From Pseudobutyrivibrio sp. (lineage in GTDB: Bacteria; Bacillota_A; Clostridia; Lachnospirales; Lachnospiraceae): a stretch of DNA of 26,403 nt. Where the stretch lies: contig JAILNO010000248.1 of assembly GCA_024691465.1 (NCBI GenBank), positions 1-26,403 on the forward strand, given 5' to 3'. A model generated the notes under the pieces. That model had not been told where the DNA came from, did no database searches, and saw nothing but the letters and a program-made list of their open reading frames with translations. Below are positions 1 through 8,349 of the stretch, one piece after another (position 1 is the first letter of the stretch; each line of letters begins with the position of its first letter). The position numbers and the translations under genes were made by a program.

Positions 1-66
1 GATGCTACTGTCATGGAAGATAAACAAAAAGAGATACTTAATATACTTAATATCTCTAGAGATTAA
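1..66 (+). CDS. 3' end of an upstream gene (partial)
   Basis: Reading frame 1 is open from the first base and ends at TAA (64-66), giving a 21-residue tail that starts DATVMEDKQK and ends NISRD. It is co-oriented with everything downstream and stops 20 bases before the next start, which fits the last codons of a preceding gene in the same transcript. The tail is too short to assign to any family. A 9-bp tandem repeat (ATACTTAAT twice) lies inside it and simply encodes ILN-ILN. Confidence 0.5.
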   Translation, partial: DATVMEDKQKEILNILNISRD

Positions 67-86
67 TGAAAAGGAGACACTAATCT

Positions 87-1217
87 ATGAAAAAACAATT
101 GGTAGCCTCAATGCTTGCACTTACCATGTGTGCATCGTTGATTGCTTGTGGAAAGGAAGAGGAAGAAGCGCCAGCAGATACTTCCGCAACTAACACTACA
201 GAGGAAGTAGTAGAGGCAGTCGACGATTCAGCGGCCTTTTGGGAGCAAGTTTCAGAGGACGGACAGGTAAGAAGTTACTTAACTGGAGACTGGGTTGATA
301 AGGAATATGGTAGACAGCGTCCAGTTGCAGTTATGATTGAGAATACTAAGGCTTGTTTGCCACAATATGGTATTGGTAATGCAGGTGTTATATATGAGTG
401 CGTTGTTGAGGGCGGAATCACACGTATGATGGCTATTTTCGATGATTATTCTGGTCTTGATCAGATTGGTAATATCAGAAGTTCGCGTCCATATTATGTA
501 TATTTTGCTAGTGAGTATGATGCAATCTATATGCATGCAGGTGGTAACCCAGCAGCTTTTGAGTTAATTGATGACAAGAATCTCGTTGATAACCTCAACT
601 GCTTACAGCTTGAGGGCAAGAAGGGTTCTGCTACAGCATTTAGAACAGGTTCTGGCGAGCATACACTTTATACTAATTCAGATGGTATCGATAAGGGTAT
701 CGAGAAGATGGGTTATGACACAGCACTTCCTTCTGATTATGAGCCACACTTTAAGTTCGCAGCTAAGGGTAATGACTTAGCTAACGGCGAGGATTGCCAG
801 GCTATTCAGTTATATTACTACACTAACAAGCCTTATTGGATTTACAATGAGGAAGATGGCTTATACTACAGATATGAGTTCAATCAGGCTCAGAAGGATG
901 CTGCCACAGGTGAGCAGCTCACAGCTAAGAATATTATCATTGAGGATGTTGAGTGGTGGACATATGAAGGATCTCAGTATTTAGGATACCTCCTTTCATA
1001 CAACACAGGTACTGGTAAGTACATCTCTAACGGCAAGATGATTGATATCGTATGGTCTAAGGATGAGGATACAGATATTACTCATTATTATGACTTAGAG
1101 TCTGGTGAGGAGATCGAACTTAATGTAGGTACTACATGGATTCAAGCTTGCCAGCGTGAGTACACAGATGAGACAGAATACTATGCAGACAAATCAGATT
1201 TTAGTAAGGCAAATTAA
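87..1217 (+). CDS. DUF3048 (YerB-like) lipoprotein
   Basis: A 376-residue secreted lipoprotein of the DUF3048/YerB family, whose biochemical role is not established. The N-terminus is a lipoprotein signal: two Lys, a hydrophobic stretch and the lipobox LIAC with the lipidated Cys at residue 21, followed by an acidic, Thr-rich linker to about residue 45. The DUF3048 core follows, with the family hallmarks RPVAVMIEN (about 79-87), a YECVVEGGITR segment and NIRSSRPYYV. The C-terminal half (about 230-376) is rich in Tyr and Trp. Start: ATG 87 is preceded by AAAAGGAG at a good distance. It would be processed by the signal peptidase II encoded at 25339. The flippase gene starts 7 bases after the stop. 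Family is clear; function is unknown. Confidence 0.9.
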   Translation: MKKQLVASMLALTMCASLIACGKEEEEAPADTSATNTTEEVVEAVDDSAAFWEQVSEDGQVRSYLTGDWVDKEYGRQRPVAVMIENTKACLPQYGIGNAGVIYECVVEGGITRMMAIFDDYSGLDQIGNIRSSRPYYVYFASEYDAIYMHAGGNPAAFELIDDKNLVDNLNCLQLEGKKGSATAFRTGSGEHTLYTNSDGIDKGIEKMGYDTALPSDYEPHFKFAAKGNDLANGEDCQAIQLYYYTNKPYWIYNEEDGLYYRYEFNQAQKDAATGEQLTAKNIIIEDVEWWTYEGSQYLGYLLSYNTGTGKYISNGKMIDIVWSKDEDTDITHYYDLESGEEIELNVGTTWIQACQREYTDETEYYADKSDFSKAN

Positions 1218-1224
1218 TTAGTTT

Positions 1225-2907
1225 ATGAAACCTAGAAACAGGCGAAGTGATACCGGTTTCTTAATGCAAGGTTCTATCCTTGCAGTTGCATCAATTATTA
1301 GTCGTATAGTGGGACTTATCTATAGAGTCCCACTTACGGCAACTATTGGTAAGACAGGAAATGATTATTACGGTACTGCTTATGAAATTTACAATATAAT
1401 ATTGCTAATATCTTCTTACAGTATACCGCTTGCTGTATCAAAACTAGTTTCTGCAAGAGTAGCCAAAGGGCACGTTAAAGACGCTAATAAGGTTTTGCAC
1501 GGAGCCCTTCTTTTTGCGTTTATAAGTGGTAGTATTGCATCTATAGTTGTATTCTTTGGAGCTGAGTTTTTTACAGGTACTGTACTTAAGACTCCTTTAT
1601 CAGCAATAGCTCTTAAGGTTCTTGCTCCTACGCTTTTAGTGGTTGCTATACTTGGTGTTTTCAGAGGATTCTTCCAAGGTCTTGGAACTATGATTCCTAG
1701 TGCTATTTCCCAGATAGGGGAGCAGTTTATCAATGCCATAGTTTCCGTTGTAGCAGCTAACATTCTATTCTCTTACGGCAAAAAAGTCGGTGGAGTGCTT
1801 GGTAATGTAGATGGATATGCAGCGGCTTTCGGTGCTGCTGGTGGTACTCTGGGTACTTCCATGGGTGCTGCTTTTGCTTTAATCTTCATTCTGTTTATTT
1901 TCTTTGTATTTAAACAGGTATTTAAGAAGATGCTTAAGAAAGACAGGCATAAGCATTTTGAGACATATTCAGATATAATGCCTATATTAATTATGACAAT
2001 AATACCAGTACTTCTGAGTACTACGGTTTATAATATTAGTTCTATTATTGATCAGGGTATATTTAAGAACCTTGCTTTAATTCAAGGTTACGATACTGCT
2101 GTTACAAGTGAGCAGTGGGGCGTATTTACAGGCCAGTATAAGGTACTTATCAATGTTCCGCTTGCAATTGCGTCAGCTATGGCCGCATCTACTGTACCTA
2201 GTCTTACAGCCGCTTTTAACTCTGACGATAGTAAGATGGTTAAGAAGCAGATTAATGCTGCCAATCGATTTGTAATGACTATTGCATTCCCATGTGCTGT
2301 GGGACTTATGGTGCTTGCATCTCCAATTATGCAGTTGTTATTTAACGATTCAGAGGATTCATCAGCACTTATGCTTATCATTGGTGGTTGTTCAGTTGTA
2401 TTCTACTCACTTTCAACCTTATCCAATGGTATATTGCAAGGAATTGATAAGATGTCTATCCCAGTTAAAAATGCTTTGATTGCACTGGTTGCTCACGTGG
2501 CATTGTTATTTGTTCTTATGGAGGCATTCAATCTTCATATATATGCTGTTGTTATAGCAAATGCATTTTATGCTTTACTTATGTGCATACTTAATCAGTC
2601 TGCTGTGCTTAGGTTCTCTGGAGCTTACATAGATATTAAGCGAGTGGTATTAGCACCACTTGAGTCTTCGGCTATTATGGGACTTGTGGTGTATCTCATT
2701 TATCACATGTTTGACGCTATATTTATAATTGGTATGTCTGAGAAGTTAGCTAATCTATTCTCTTGCATTCTTTCTATTGTAATTGGAGTTATAGTTTATT
2801 TTGTCTTCATGTTTATATTTAAGGGAATAGATGAAGAGACTCTTATGAAATTCCCAGGAGGCAATAAGCTATGCGATATTGCATATAATTTACATTTATT
2901 GAGGTAG
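1225..2907 (+). CDS. MurJ/SpoVB-type polysaccharide flippase
   Basis: A 560-residue polytopic membrane protein of the MOP exporter superfamily (oligosaccharide flippase; SpoVB/YkvU/MurJ branch). These proteins move lipid-linked sugar precursors across the cytoplasmic membrane. Visible support: an N-terminal FLMQGSILAVASIISRIVG segment typical of the branch, about 14 hydrophobic spans along the whole length, and a second family repeat near residue 345 (NRFVMTIAFPCAVGLMVLASP). It ends with a short cytoplasmic tail. ATG 1225 has only a weak, distant AAGG upstream, so translation may depend on coupling to the lipoprotein gene that ends at 1217. It could supply lipid II flipping to the RodA-PBP2 machinery encoded downstream or serve another glycan; the sequence cannot tell these apart, and no sporulation genes are near. 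Confidence 0.85.
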   Translation: MKPRNRRSDTGFLMQGSILAVASIISRIVGLIYRVPLTATIGKTGNDYYGTAYEIYNIILLISSYSIPLAVSKLVSARVAKGHVKDANKVLHGALLFAFISGSIASIVVFFGAEFFTGTVLKTPLSAIALKVLAPTLLVVAILGVFRGFFQGLGTMIPSAISQIGEQFINAIVSVVAANILFSYGKKVGGVLGNVDGYAAAFGAAGGTLGTSMGAAFALIFILFIFFVFKQVFKKMLKKDRHKHFETYSDIMPILIMTIIPVLLSTTVYNISSIIDQGIFKNLALIQGYDTAVTSEQWGVFTGQYKVLINVPLAIASAMAASTVPSLTAAFNSDDSKMVKKQINAANRFVMTIAFPCAVGLMVLASPIMQLLFNDSEDSSALMLIIGGCSVVFYSLSTLSNGILQGIDKMSIPVKNALIALVAHVALLFVLMEAFNLHIYAVVIANAFYALLMCILNQSAVLRFSGAYIDIKRVVLAPLESSAIMGLVVYLIYHMFDAIFIIGMSEKLANLFSCILSIVIGVIVYFVFMFIFKGIDEETLMKFPGGNKLCDIAYNLHLLR

Positions 2908-2910
2908 CTT

Positions 2911-4122
2911 ATGAATACAAATAATAAGAATTATGATGTTTGTATAATCGGCGCTGGTTTTTCTGGACTTGTTCTTGCAATCAAGCTTGCAAGGGCAGGT
3001 CTTTTGGTATGTTTAGTGGAACTTAACAGAATAGTTGGAAGAAGGATTCTTTCAACTGGAAATGGACGCTGTAATTTTACCAACAGCAGAATGGGTGAAG
3101 CTTATTATTATAGCAATCATAATCTTAATTTTATTTCTGATAATCATGATGATATCAGGAATTTTTTACGTGAGATGGGTGTCGTTGATAAGGAGTTGGA
3201 TGGTTATTATTATCCATTCACCAATCAGGCTAAGACAGTTAGAGAAGCATTAGAACACGAGATTAATTATTTAGAGATAGATATATTTCTAGATAATAGA
3301 GTTACAGAGGTCATTCACGATAGTGATTTTGTGGTTAAAACTACTCGTCAGGATATTAAAGCTAAGAGGGTGGCAGTTTCCTCTGGTGGATTAGCTGCTG
3401 CAACTCTTGGCTCCTCTAAGATAGGCTATAAGATAGCTACCAGTTTTAATATGCATCTTACTAAACTTGCTCCAGCTTTGGTTGGCGTAATCTCTTCTGA
3501 TATATGCCTTAAGGAGTTGGCAGGAGTTAGAGCTAGCGGATTAGTGAGATACGGTAGCTATGAGTGTGAGGGTGAGATACAGTTTAACAAGGATGGTATA
3601 TCAGGTTATCCTGTTATGTGTATTAGTCGCTACATTGGGTTAGATGAGCTCAACAAGTCTATATCGGATATACGAATTGATTTTGTGCCTTATCTGACAG
3701 AGGATGAGCTCGCCAAGGAGATTAACACTCGATTTAAGCGCAATACTGAAGCTACTATACTCGATTCCCTCATAGGATTATGCAATGAGAAGATACTAGA
3801 ACAGGTAGTTAGTTTCTCACGTATATATGCAGATACCAGGGTTAATAAGCTAGATCAGGAAGATATTGATAACTTAGTTTATAATTTCAAGTATTTTACT
3901 ATTAGTATACTCAAGACTAAGGGCTTTGATCATGCGCAGGTTACTGCAGGCGGTGTGGATCTAGATGATATTAATTTAGATACCATGGAGTCTAGAGTTC
4001 AAAAAGGACTATATTTTACAGGTGAAGTGCTAGATGTGGATGGCATATGCGGCGGTTATAATCTGAACTGGGCATATACATCTGCTGATATTGCTGCATC
4101 GGCTATTATTAAGGATATTTAG
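2911..4122 (+). CDS. HI0933-like FAD-dependent oxidoreductase
   Basis: A 403-residue flavoprotein of the HI0933/YhiN family, often named aminoacetone oxidase family; the natural substrate is unsettled. The N-terminus has the dinucleotide-binding fold with G14-A-G16-F-S-G19 and a glutamate at the end of the second strand (VELNR). The family signature TGNGRCNFTN sits at about residues 49-58. The C-terminal part holds the second FAD-contact region, GGYNLNWAYTSADIAA. Length is normal for the family. ATG 2911 follows GAGGTAG, which overlaps the stop of the flippase gene, and the next flavoprotein begins immediately after the stop, so both are almost certainly co-translated. Confidence 0.88.
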   Translation: MNTNNKNYDVCIIGAGFSGLVLAIKLARAGLLVCLVELNRIVGRRILSTGNGRCNFTNSRMGEAYYYSNHNLNFISDNHDDIRNFLREMGVVDKELDGYYYPFTNQAKTVREALEHEINYLEIDIFLDNRVTEVIHDSDFVVKTTRQDIKAKRVAVSSGGLAAATLGSSKIGYKIATSFNMHLTKLAPALVGVISSDICLKELAGVRASGLVRYGSYECEGEIQFNKDGISGYPVMCISRYIGLDELNKSISDIRIDFVPYLTEDELAKEINTRFKRNTEATILDSLIGLCNEKILEQVVSFSRIYADTRVNKLDQEDIDNLVYNFKYFTISILKTKGFDHAQVTAGGVDLDDINLDTMESRVQKGLYFTGEVLDVDGICGGYNLNWAYTSADIAASAIIKDI

Positions 4123-5709
4123 ATGATTAAGATAGATCAAGTTAAACTTCATATAGACCAGGATATATCTCAGATAGGATCCGTGGTAGCACATAAGCTC
4201 AAGATTTCAGAGAAAGCTATTAATAAGTTAGAGATTATTAAGAGCTCTGTAGATGCAAGAAAGAAGCCTGAGATTTTTCTTGTGTATTCGGTGGTGATAA
4301 CTGTCTCTTCTACAGATGAGAAGAAGATTCTTGCCAAGTTTAAAAGAGATAACAATGTAAATCTCTATATTCCTAAGAATTATTCATTGCCTAAGCTTAA
4401 TGGGACTCATGAGGATAGGCCACTTATTATTGGAGCTGGTCCTGCAGGATTATTTGCTGCATATATTCTTGCACTAGCTGGTCTTAATCCAATTGTTTTC
4501 GAGAGAGGCAAGAGGGTAGAGGATAGAACTGAGGATGTTCTTAATTTCTGGAAGACAGGTATTCTTGATACTAAGTCTAATGTTCAGTTTGGTGAAGGAG
4601 GCGCTGGTACCTTCTCAGACGGCAAATTAAATACACTTGTTAACGATAAATTAGGACGTAACAAGTTCGTGCTAGAGACCTTTGTTAAGTTTGGAGCTCC
4701 TAGTAATATCCTATATGACTATAAGCCTCATATTGGAACTGATATTCTAAGCAAGGTTATATCGTATATGCGTAATGAAATTATTAGTCTTGGTGGTGAG
4801 TTCCACTTCGAGACTAAGATTGATTCATTTATTATTGAGCAGTACAGAATCATAGGTGTTTCATCCATGGGGAAACAATTCTATGGCAATCACGTAATCC
4901 TTGCGGTGGGACACAGTGCCAGAGATACATTTGAGGTATTACATAAGTGTGGAATCTATATGGAGGCTAAGGATTTCGCTGTGGGATTTAGAGTAGAGCA
5001 TCCGCAGGAGTTTATTTCTAAGACTATGTACTCTACAGCCTATGATAAGCTTCCTCCAGCTCCATATAAGCTTGCAACTAATCTTGATAATGGCAGGGGG
5101 GTATATTCCTTCTGCATGTGTCCTGGTGGGTTCGTAGTTAATTCATCATCTGAAGACAATCGATTAGTTGTCAATGGAATGAGTTATTCTAAGAGAGATA
5201 GCAATAATGCCAACAGTGCAATTGTGGTATCCGTAGGAGAAAAGGAATTTGACAAGTCTAATCCTCTCGCTGGTATAGAGTATCAGAGGCAGCTTGAACA
5301 TAAGGCGTTTGAATTATGCCAGGGCAAGATTCCTCAACAGTTATTTGGCGATTTCAAAGCCAAGAGACTCAGTACTTCTTATGGAGATTTCGCCTCTGAG
5401 ACTAGGGGAGCCACAGGCTTTGGCATGTTATCTGATATATTTTCTCAGGAAGTGAACCAATCTATTATTGACGGAATGGGTATCTTTGGTACTAAAATAA
5501 AAGAGTTCGATAGAGATGACGCTATCTTTTCTGGGGTTGAGAGTAGGACTTCTTCTCCAGTTAGGATTCGTAGGGATGAATTATATCAAGCCAACATAGC
5601 AGGACTTTACCCTTGCGGTGAGGGAGCAGGATATGCTGGCGGTATCACTTCAGCTGCAATGGATGGTATGAAAGTGGCTGAAGCAGTAATTGCAGATTTA
5701 AATTTATAG
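4123..5709 (+). CDS. COG2509-type FAD-dependent dehydrogenase
   Basis: A 528-residue FAD-binding protein of the COG2509 type (uncharacterised FAD-dependent dehydrogenases). About 95 N-terminal residues form a separate small domain before the flavin-binding fold, which starts at LIIGAGPAGLFAAY (G104-A-G-P-A-G109). The characteristic NVQFGEGGAGTFSDGKLN block lies near 153-170, and a C-terminal GGITSAAMDGMKVAEA segment closes the FAD site. The start codon directly abuts the stop of the preceding HI0933-like gene; AAGGATAT upstream serves as a weak SD. It is not a paralogue-like duplicate of its neighbour, because signatures and domain plan differ. The reaction is unknown for the family. Confidence 0.87.
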   Translation: MIKIDQVKLHIDQDISQIGSVVAHKLKISEKAINKLEIIKSSVDARKKPEIFLVYSVVITVSSTDEKKILAKFKRDNNVNLYIPKNYSLPKLNGTHEDRPLIIGAGPAGLFAAYILALAGLNPIVFERGKRVEDRTEDVLNFWKTGILDTKSNVQFGEGGAGTFSDGKLNTLVNDKLGRNKFVLETFVKFGAPSNILYDYKPHIGTDILSKVISYMRNEIISLGGEFHFETKIDSFIIEQYRIIGVSSMGKQFYGNHVILAVGHSARDTFEVLHKCGIYMEAKDFAVGFRVEHPQEFISKTMYSTAYDKLPPAPYKLATNLDNGRGVYSFCMCPGGFVVNSSSEDNRLVVNGMSYSKRDSNNANSAIVVSVGEKEFDKSNPLAGIEYQRQLEHKAFELCQGKIPQQLFGDFKAKRLSTSYGDFASETRGATGFGMLSDIFSQEVNQSIIDGMGIFGTKIKEFDRDDAIFSGVESRTSSPVRIRRDELYQANIAGLYPCGEGAGYAGGITSAAMDGMKVAEAVIADLNL

Positions 5710-5727
5710 AATAGGTGGGAATAATTA

Positions 5728-8349
5728 GTGGCTGAATACACTCCAATGATGCAGGAGTATCTTAAGACGAAAGCTGAATATGAAGATTGTATATTGTTCT
5801 ACAGGTTAGGCGATTTCTATGAAATGTTCTTCGAGGATGCTAAGACAGCATCTAAGGAACTGGAGCTTACATTGACTGGCAAAGCATGTGGCGCTGAGGA
5901 GAGAGCTCCTATGTGTGGAGTTCCTTTCCATGCTGCTGAGACATATATCAATAGACTGGTAGCTAGAGGATTCAAGGTGGCTATCTGTGAGCAGGTGGAA
6001 GATCCTAAAGAGGCTAAGGGGCTTGTCAAAAGAGAGGTTATTAGGGTAGTCACTCCTGGAACTAATATAGATCAGCTTGCACTTGATGAGGGTAGCAATA
6101 ATTACATCATGTCATTAGTTTACAACAAGGGCGTGTTTGGTATTGCATCCTGTGATGTCTCTACTGCCGATTTCTTCCTCACAGAGGTTGATAATACAAG
6201 GAAGCTTCTGGATGAATTATACAGGTTCAATCCAGCAGAGGTTATTTATAGCAAATCTATATATGAGTCAGGTATAGATATTACAGATTTATCAGTGAAG
6301 ATGGAGTTTGCCATCACTCAACTAGATGAGTCATACTTCGATGATACTATAAGCACTAGAGAGTTGCTTAATCATTTCAAGGCTCATTCATTGGAGGGTC
6401 TTGGATTAATAGACTTTGCGATAGGTAAGGTGTCAGCTGGTTCCCTGCTCTTATATCTCAAGGAGACTCAGAAGTCCGAACTTACCCACTTGACCCATAT
6501 TACTCCATATACAGATGGCAAATTTATGCTCATAGATAGTTCCACCAGAAGGAATCTGGAGCTCACAGAGACTATGAGAGATAAGCAGAAGCGTGGTTCA
6601 CTGTTATGGGTACTTGATAAGACTAAGACTGCCATGGGAGCTAGACAGCTCAAGAGTTTCATTGAGCAGCCACTTGTTTCTGTAGATGAGATTATTAAAA
6701 GACAGGATGCCATTGAAGAAATCAATCGCTCTTTGATAGATAGAGAGGAATTAAGGGAGTATTTATCATCTGTATATGATTTGGAGAGACTCATTACTAA
6801 GATTACTTATCAGTCTGCAAATCCTAGAGATTTGATAGCTTTTAAGCAATCTATTGGTATGCTTTCTCCAATCAAGACTCTGCTGGGAGGATTTAATTCT
6901 CACTTGATTAGAGACTTAGATGAGGATATTAGTGACCTTAAGGAATTATACGCTCTTATTGATGCTGCTATTGCTGAGGAGCCCCCTATTTCTGCTCGTG
7001 ATGGAGATATTATTAAGACTGGTTACAACGAAGAGGTTGACCGCCTTAGGAATGCTAAGGTAGATGGCAAGCAGTGGTTAGCAGAGCTTGAGACAAAAGA
7101 ACGAGAAAAGACAGGAATCAAGAACCTTAAGATTAAGTTTAATAAGGTATTTGGATTTTATTTAGAAGTAACCAATTCATATAAGGACCTCGTGCCTGAT
7201 TATTATGTGAGGAAGCAGACTCTTGTTAATGCGGAGAGATTCTATACTCCTGAGCTTAAGGAATTAGAAGATACCATATTAGGTGCCGAGGATAGACTCA
7301 ATACTATAGAGTATGAGTTCTTTAAAACAGTCAGAGATACAATTGCATCAGAGGTGGATGCGATTCAGATTACAGCCAAGGCTATTGCTGTTTTAGATGC
7401 CATTATATCCATGGCAGTTGTAGCTGAGAAGAATCATTACGTCAGACCTGTTATTAATAACAGGGGTGTGATAGATATTAAGGATGGTAGACATCCTGTG
7501 GTTGAGCAGATGATTAATGCTGATCAGTTCATATCTAATGATTGTTATTTAGACATGGATTTCAATACCATATCAATTATTACAGGACCTAATATGGCAG
7601 GTAAGTCCACCTATATGAGACAGGTGGCACTGATTGTTCTTATGGCTCAGATAGGAAGCTTCGTTCCCGCTACATCAGCTACTATAGGTGTAGTTGATAG
7701 GATATTTACTAGAGTAGGTGCTTCAGATGATTTATCTACTGGTCAGTCCACCTTTATGGTTGAGATGAATGAGGTGGCTAATATTCTTCACAATGCTACC
7801 AGTAAGTCGCTTCTTATCCTTGATGAGATAGGAAGAGGTACTTCTACCTACGATGGATTATCAATTGCATGGTCTGTAGTGGAACACATCGCATACAATA
7901 TAGGCGCTAAGACACTTTTTGCCACGCATTATCATGAGTTGACAGAGCTTGAGGGACAGATTAAAGGAGTTCATAACTATTGCATCGCTGTTCAGGAGAT
8001 GGGCGAGGATATAATATTCTTGCGCAAGATTATTCCTGGAGGAGCAGATCAAAGTTACGGTATACAGGTAGCCAGGCTGGCAGGGCTTCCTGAGGAAGTA
8101 TTAACTAGGGCACGCACTATAGTTAATTCTCTCAACGAGAATGATATAGCTGCAGTCACTGATAAGATAGCACTTAGAGAAGAGATGGAAGAGAAGCTCA
8201 AGATTACAGAAAGCATCTCTCTATCTGAAGCAGATGCTGAATTAGTATCTGATATTAAGAGTCTAGATGTTACTAAGATAACTCCACTTGAAGCAATGAA
8301 TATTCTATTTGAATATCATAATAGGGTAACGAATAATGAACAGAATTAA
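5728..8349 (+). CDS. mutS: DNA mismatch repair protein MutS
   Basis: An 873-residue MutS, which binds mismatches and small loops in newly replicated DNA and recruits MutL. The mismatch-reading F-x-E motif is F30-Y-E32. The ABC-type ATPase has Walker A GPNMAGKST at 620-628, Walker B ending in D699-E700 followed by IGRGTSTYDG, and the ATHYHEL switch loop. The lever and clamp regions lie between, and a short C-terminal tail follows. Length is normal. The GTG start at 5728 is chosen because AGGTGGGA lies just upstream and the protein then begins a few residues before PMMQEY, as in other MutS proteins. The 3' end overlaps mutL by 14 bases. Confidence 0.97.
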   Translation: MAEYTPMMQEYLKTKAEYEDCILFYRLGDFYEMFFEDAKTASKELELTLTGKACGAEERAPMCGVPFHAAETYINRLVARGFKVAICEQVEDPKEAKGLVKREVIRVVTPGTNIDQLALDEGSNNYIMSLVYNKGVFGIASCDVSTADFFLTEVDNTRKLLDELYRFNPAEVIYSKSIYESGIDITDLSVKMEFAITQLDESYFDDTISTRELLNHFKAHSLEGLGLIDFAIGKVSAGSLLLYLKETQKSELTHLTHITPYTDGKFMLIDSSTRRNLELTETMRDKQKRGSLLWVLDKTKTAMGARQLKSFIEQPLVSVDEIIKRQDAIEEINRSLIDREELREYLSSVYDLERLITKITYQSANPRDLIAFKQSIGMLSPIKTLLGGFNSHLIRDLDEDISDLKELYALIDAAIAEEPPISARDGDIIKTGYNEEVDRLRNAKVDGKQWLAELETKEREKTGIKNLKIKFNKVFGFYLEVTNSYKDLVPDYYVRKQTLVNAERFYTPELKELEDTILGAEDRLNTIEYEFFKTVRDTIASEVDAIQITAKAIAVLDAIISMAVVAEKNHYVRPVINNRGVIDIKDGRHPVVEQMINADQFISNDCYLDMDFNTISIITGPNMAGKSTYMRQVALIVLMAQIGSFVPATSATIGVVDRIFTRVGASDDLSTGQSTFMVEMNEVANILHNATSKSLLILDEIGRGTSTYDGLSIAWSVVEHIAYNIGAKTLFATHYHELTELEGQIKGVHNYCIAVQEMGEDIIFLRKIIPGGADQSYGIQVARLAGLPEEVLTRARTIVNSLNENDIAAVTDKIALREEMEEKLKITESISLSEADAELVSDIKSLDVTKITPLEAMNILFEYHNRVTNNEQN

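Noticed and set aside
37..54. Tandem 9-bp repeat ATACTTAAT and a flanking 7-bp inverted repeat (AGAGATA/TATCTCT).
   Set aside because: It lies inside the coding tail of the upstream gene and encodes ILN-ILN; the inverted repeat has a 14-base loop and no T run.
1416..1763. Minus-strand open frames, including one of 115 codons inside the flippase gene and others inside mutS, mutL and sepF.
   Set aside because: They lie fully within well-supported + strand genes, have no domain signatures or ribosome sites, and reflect codon bias on the other strand.
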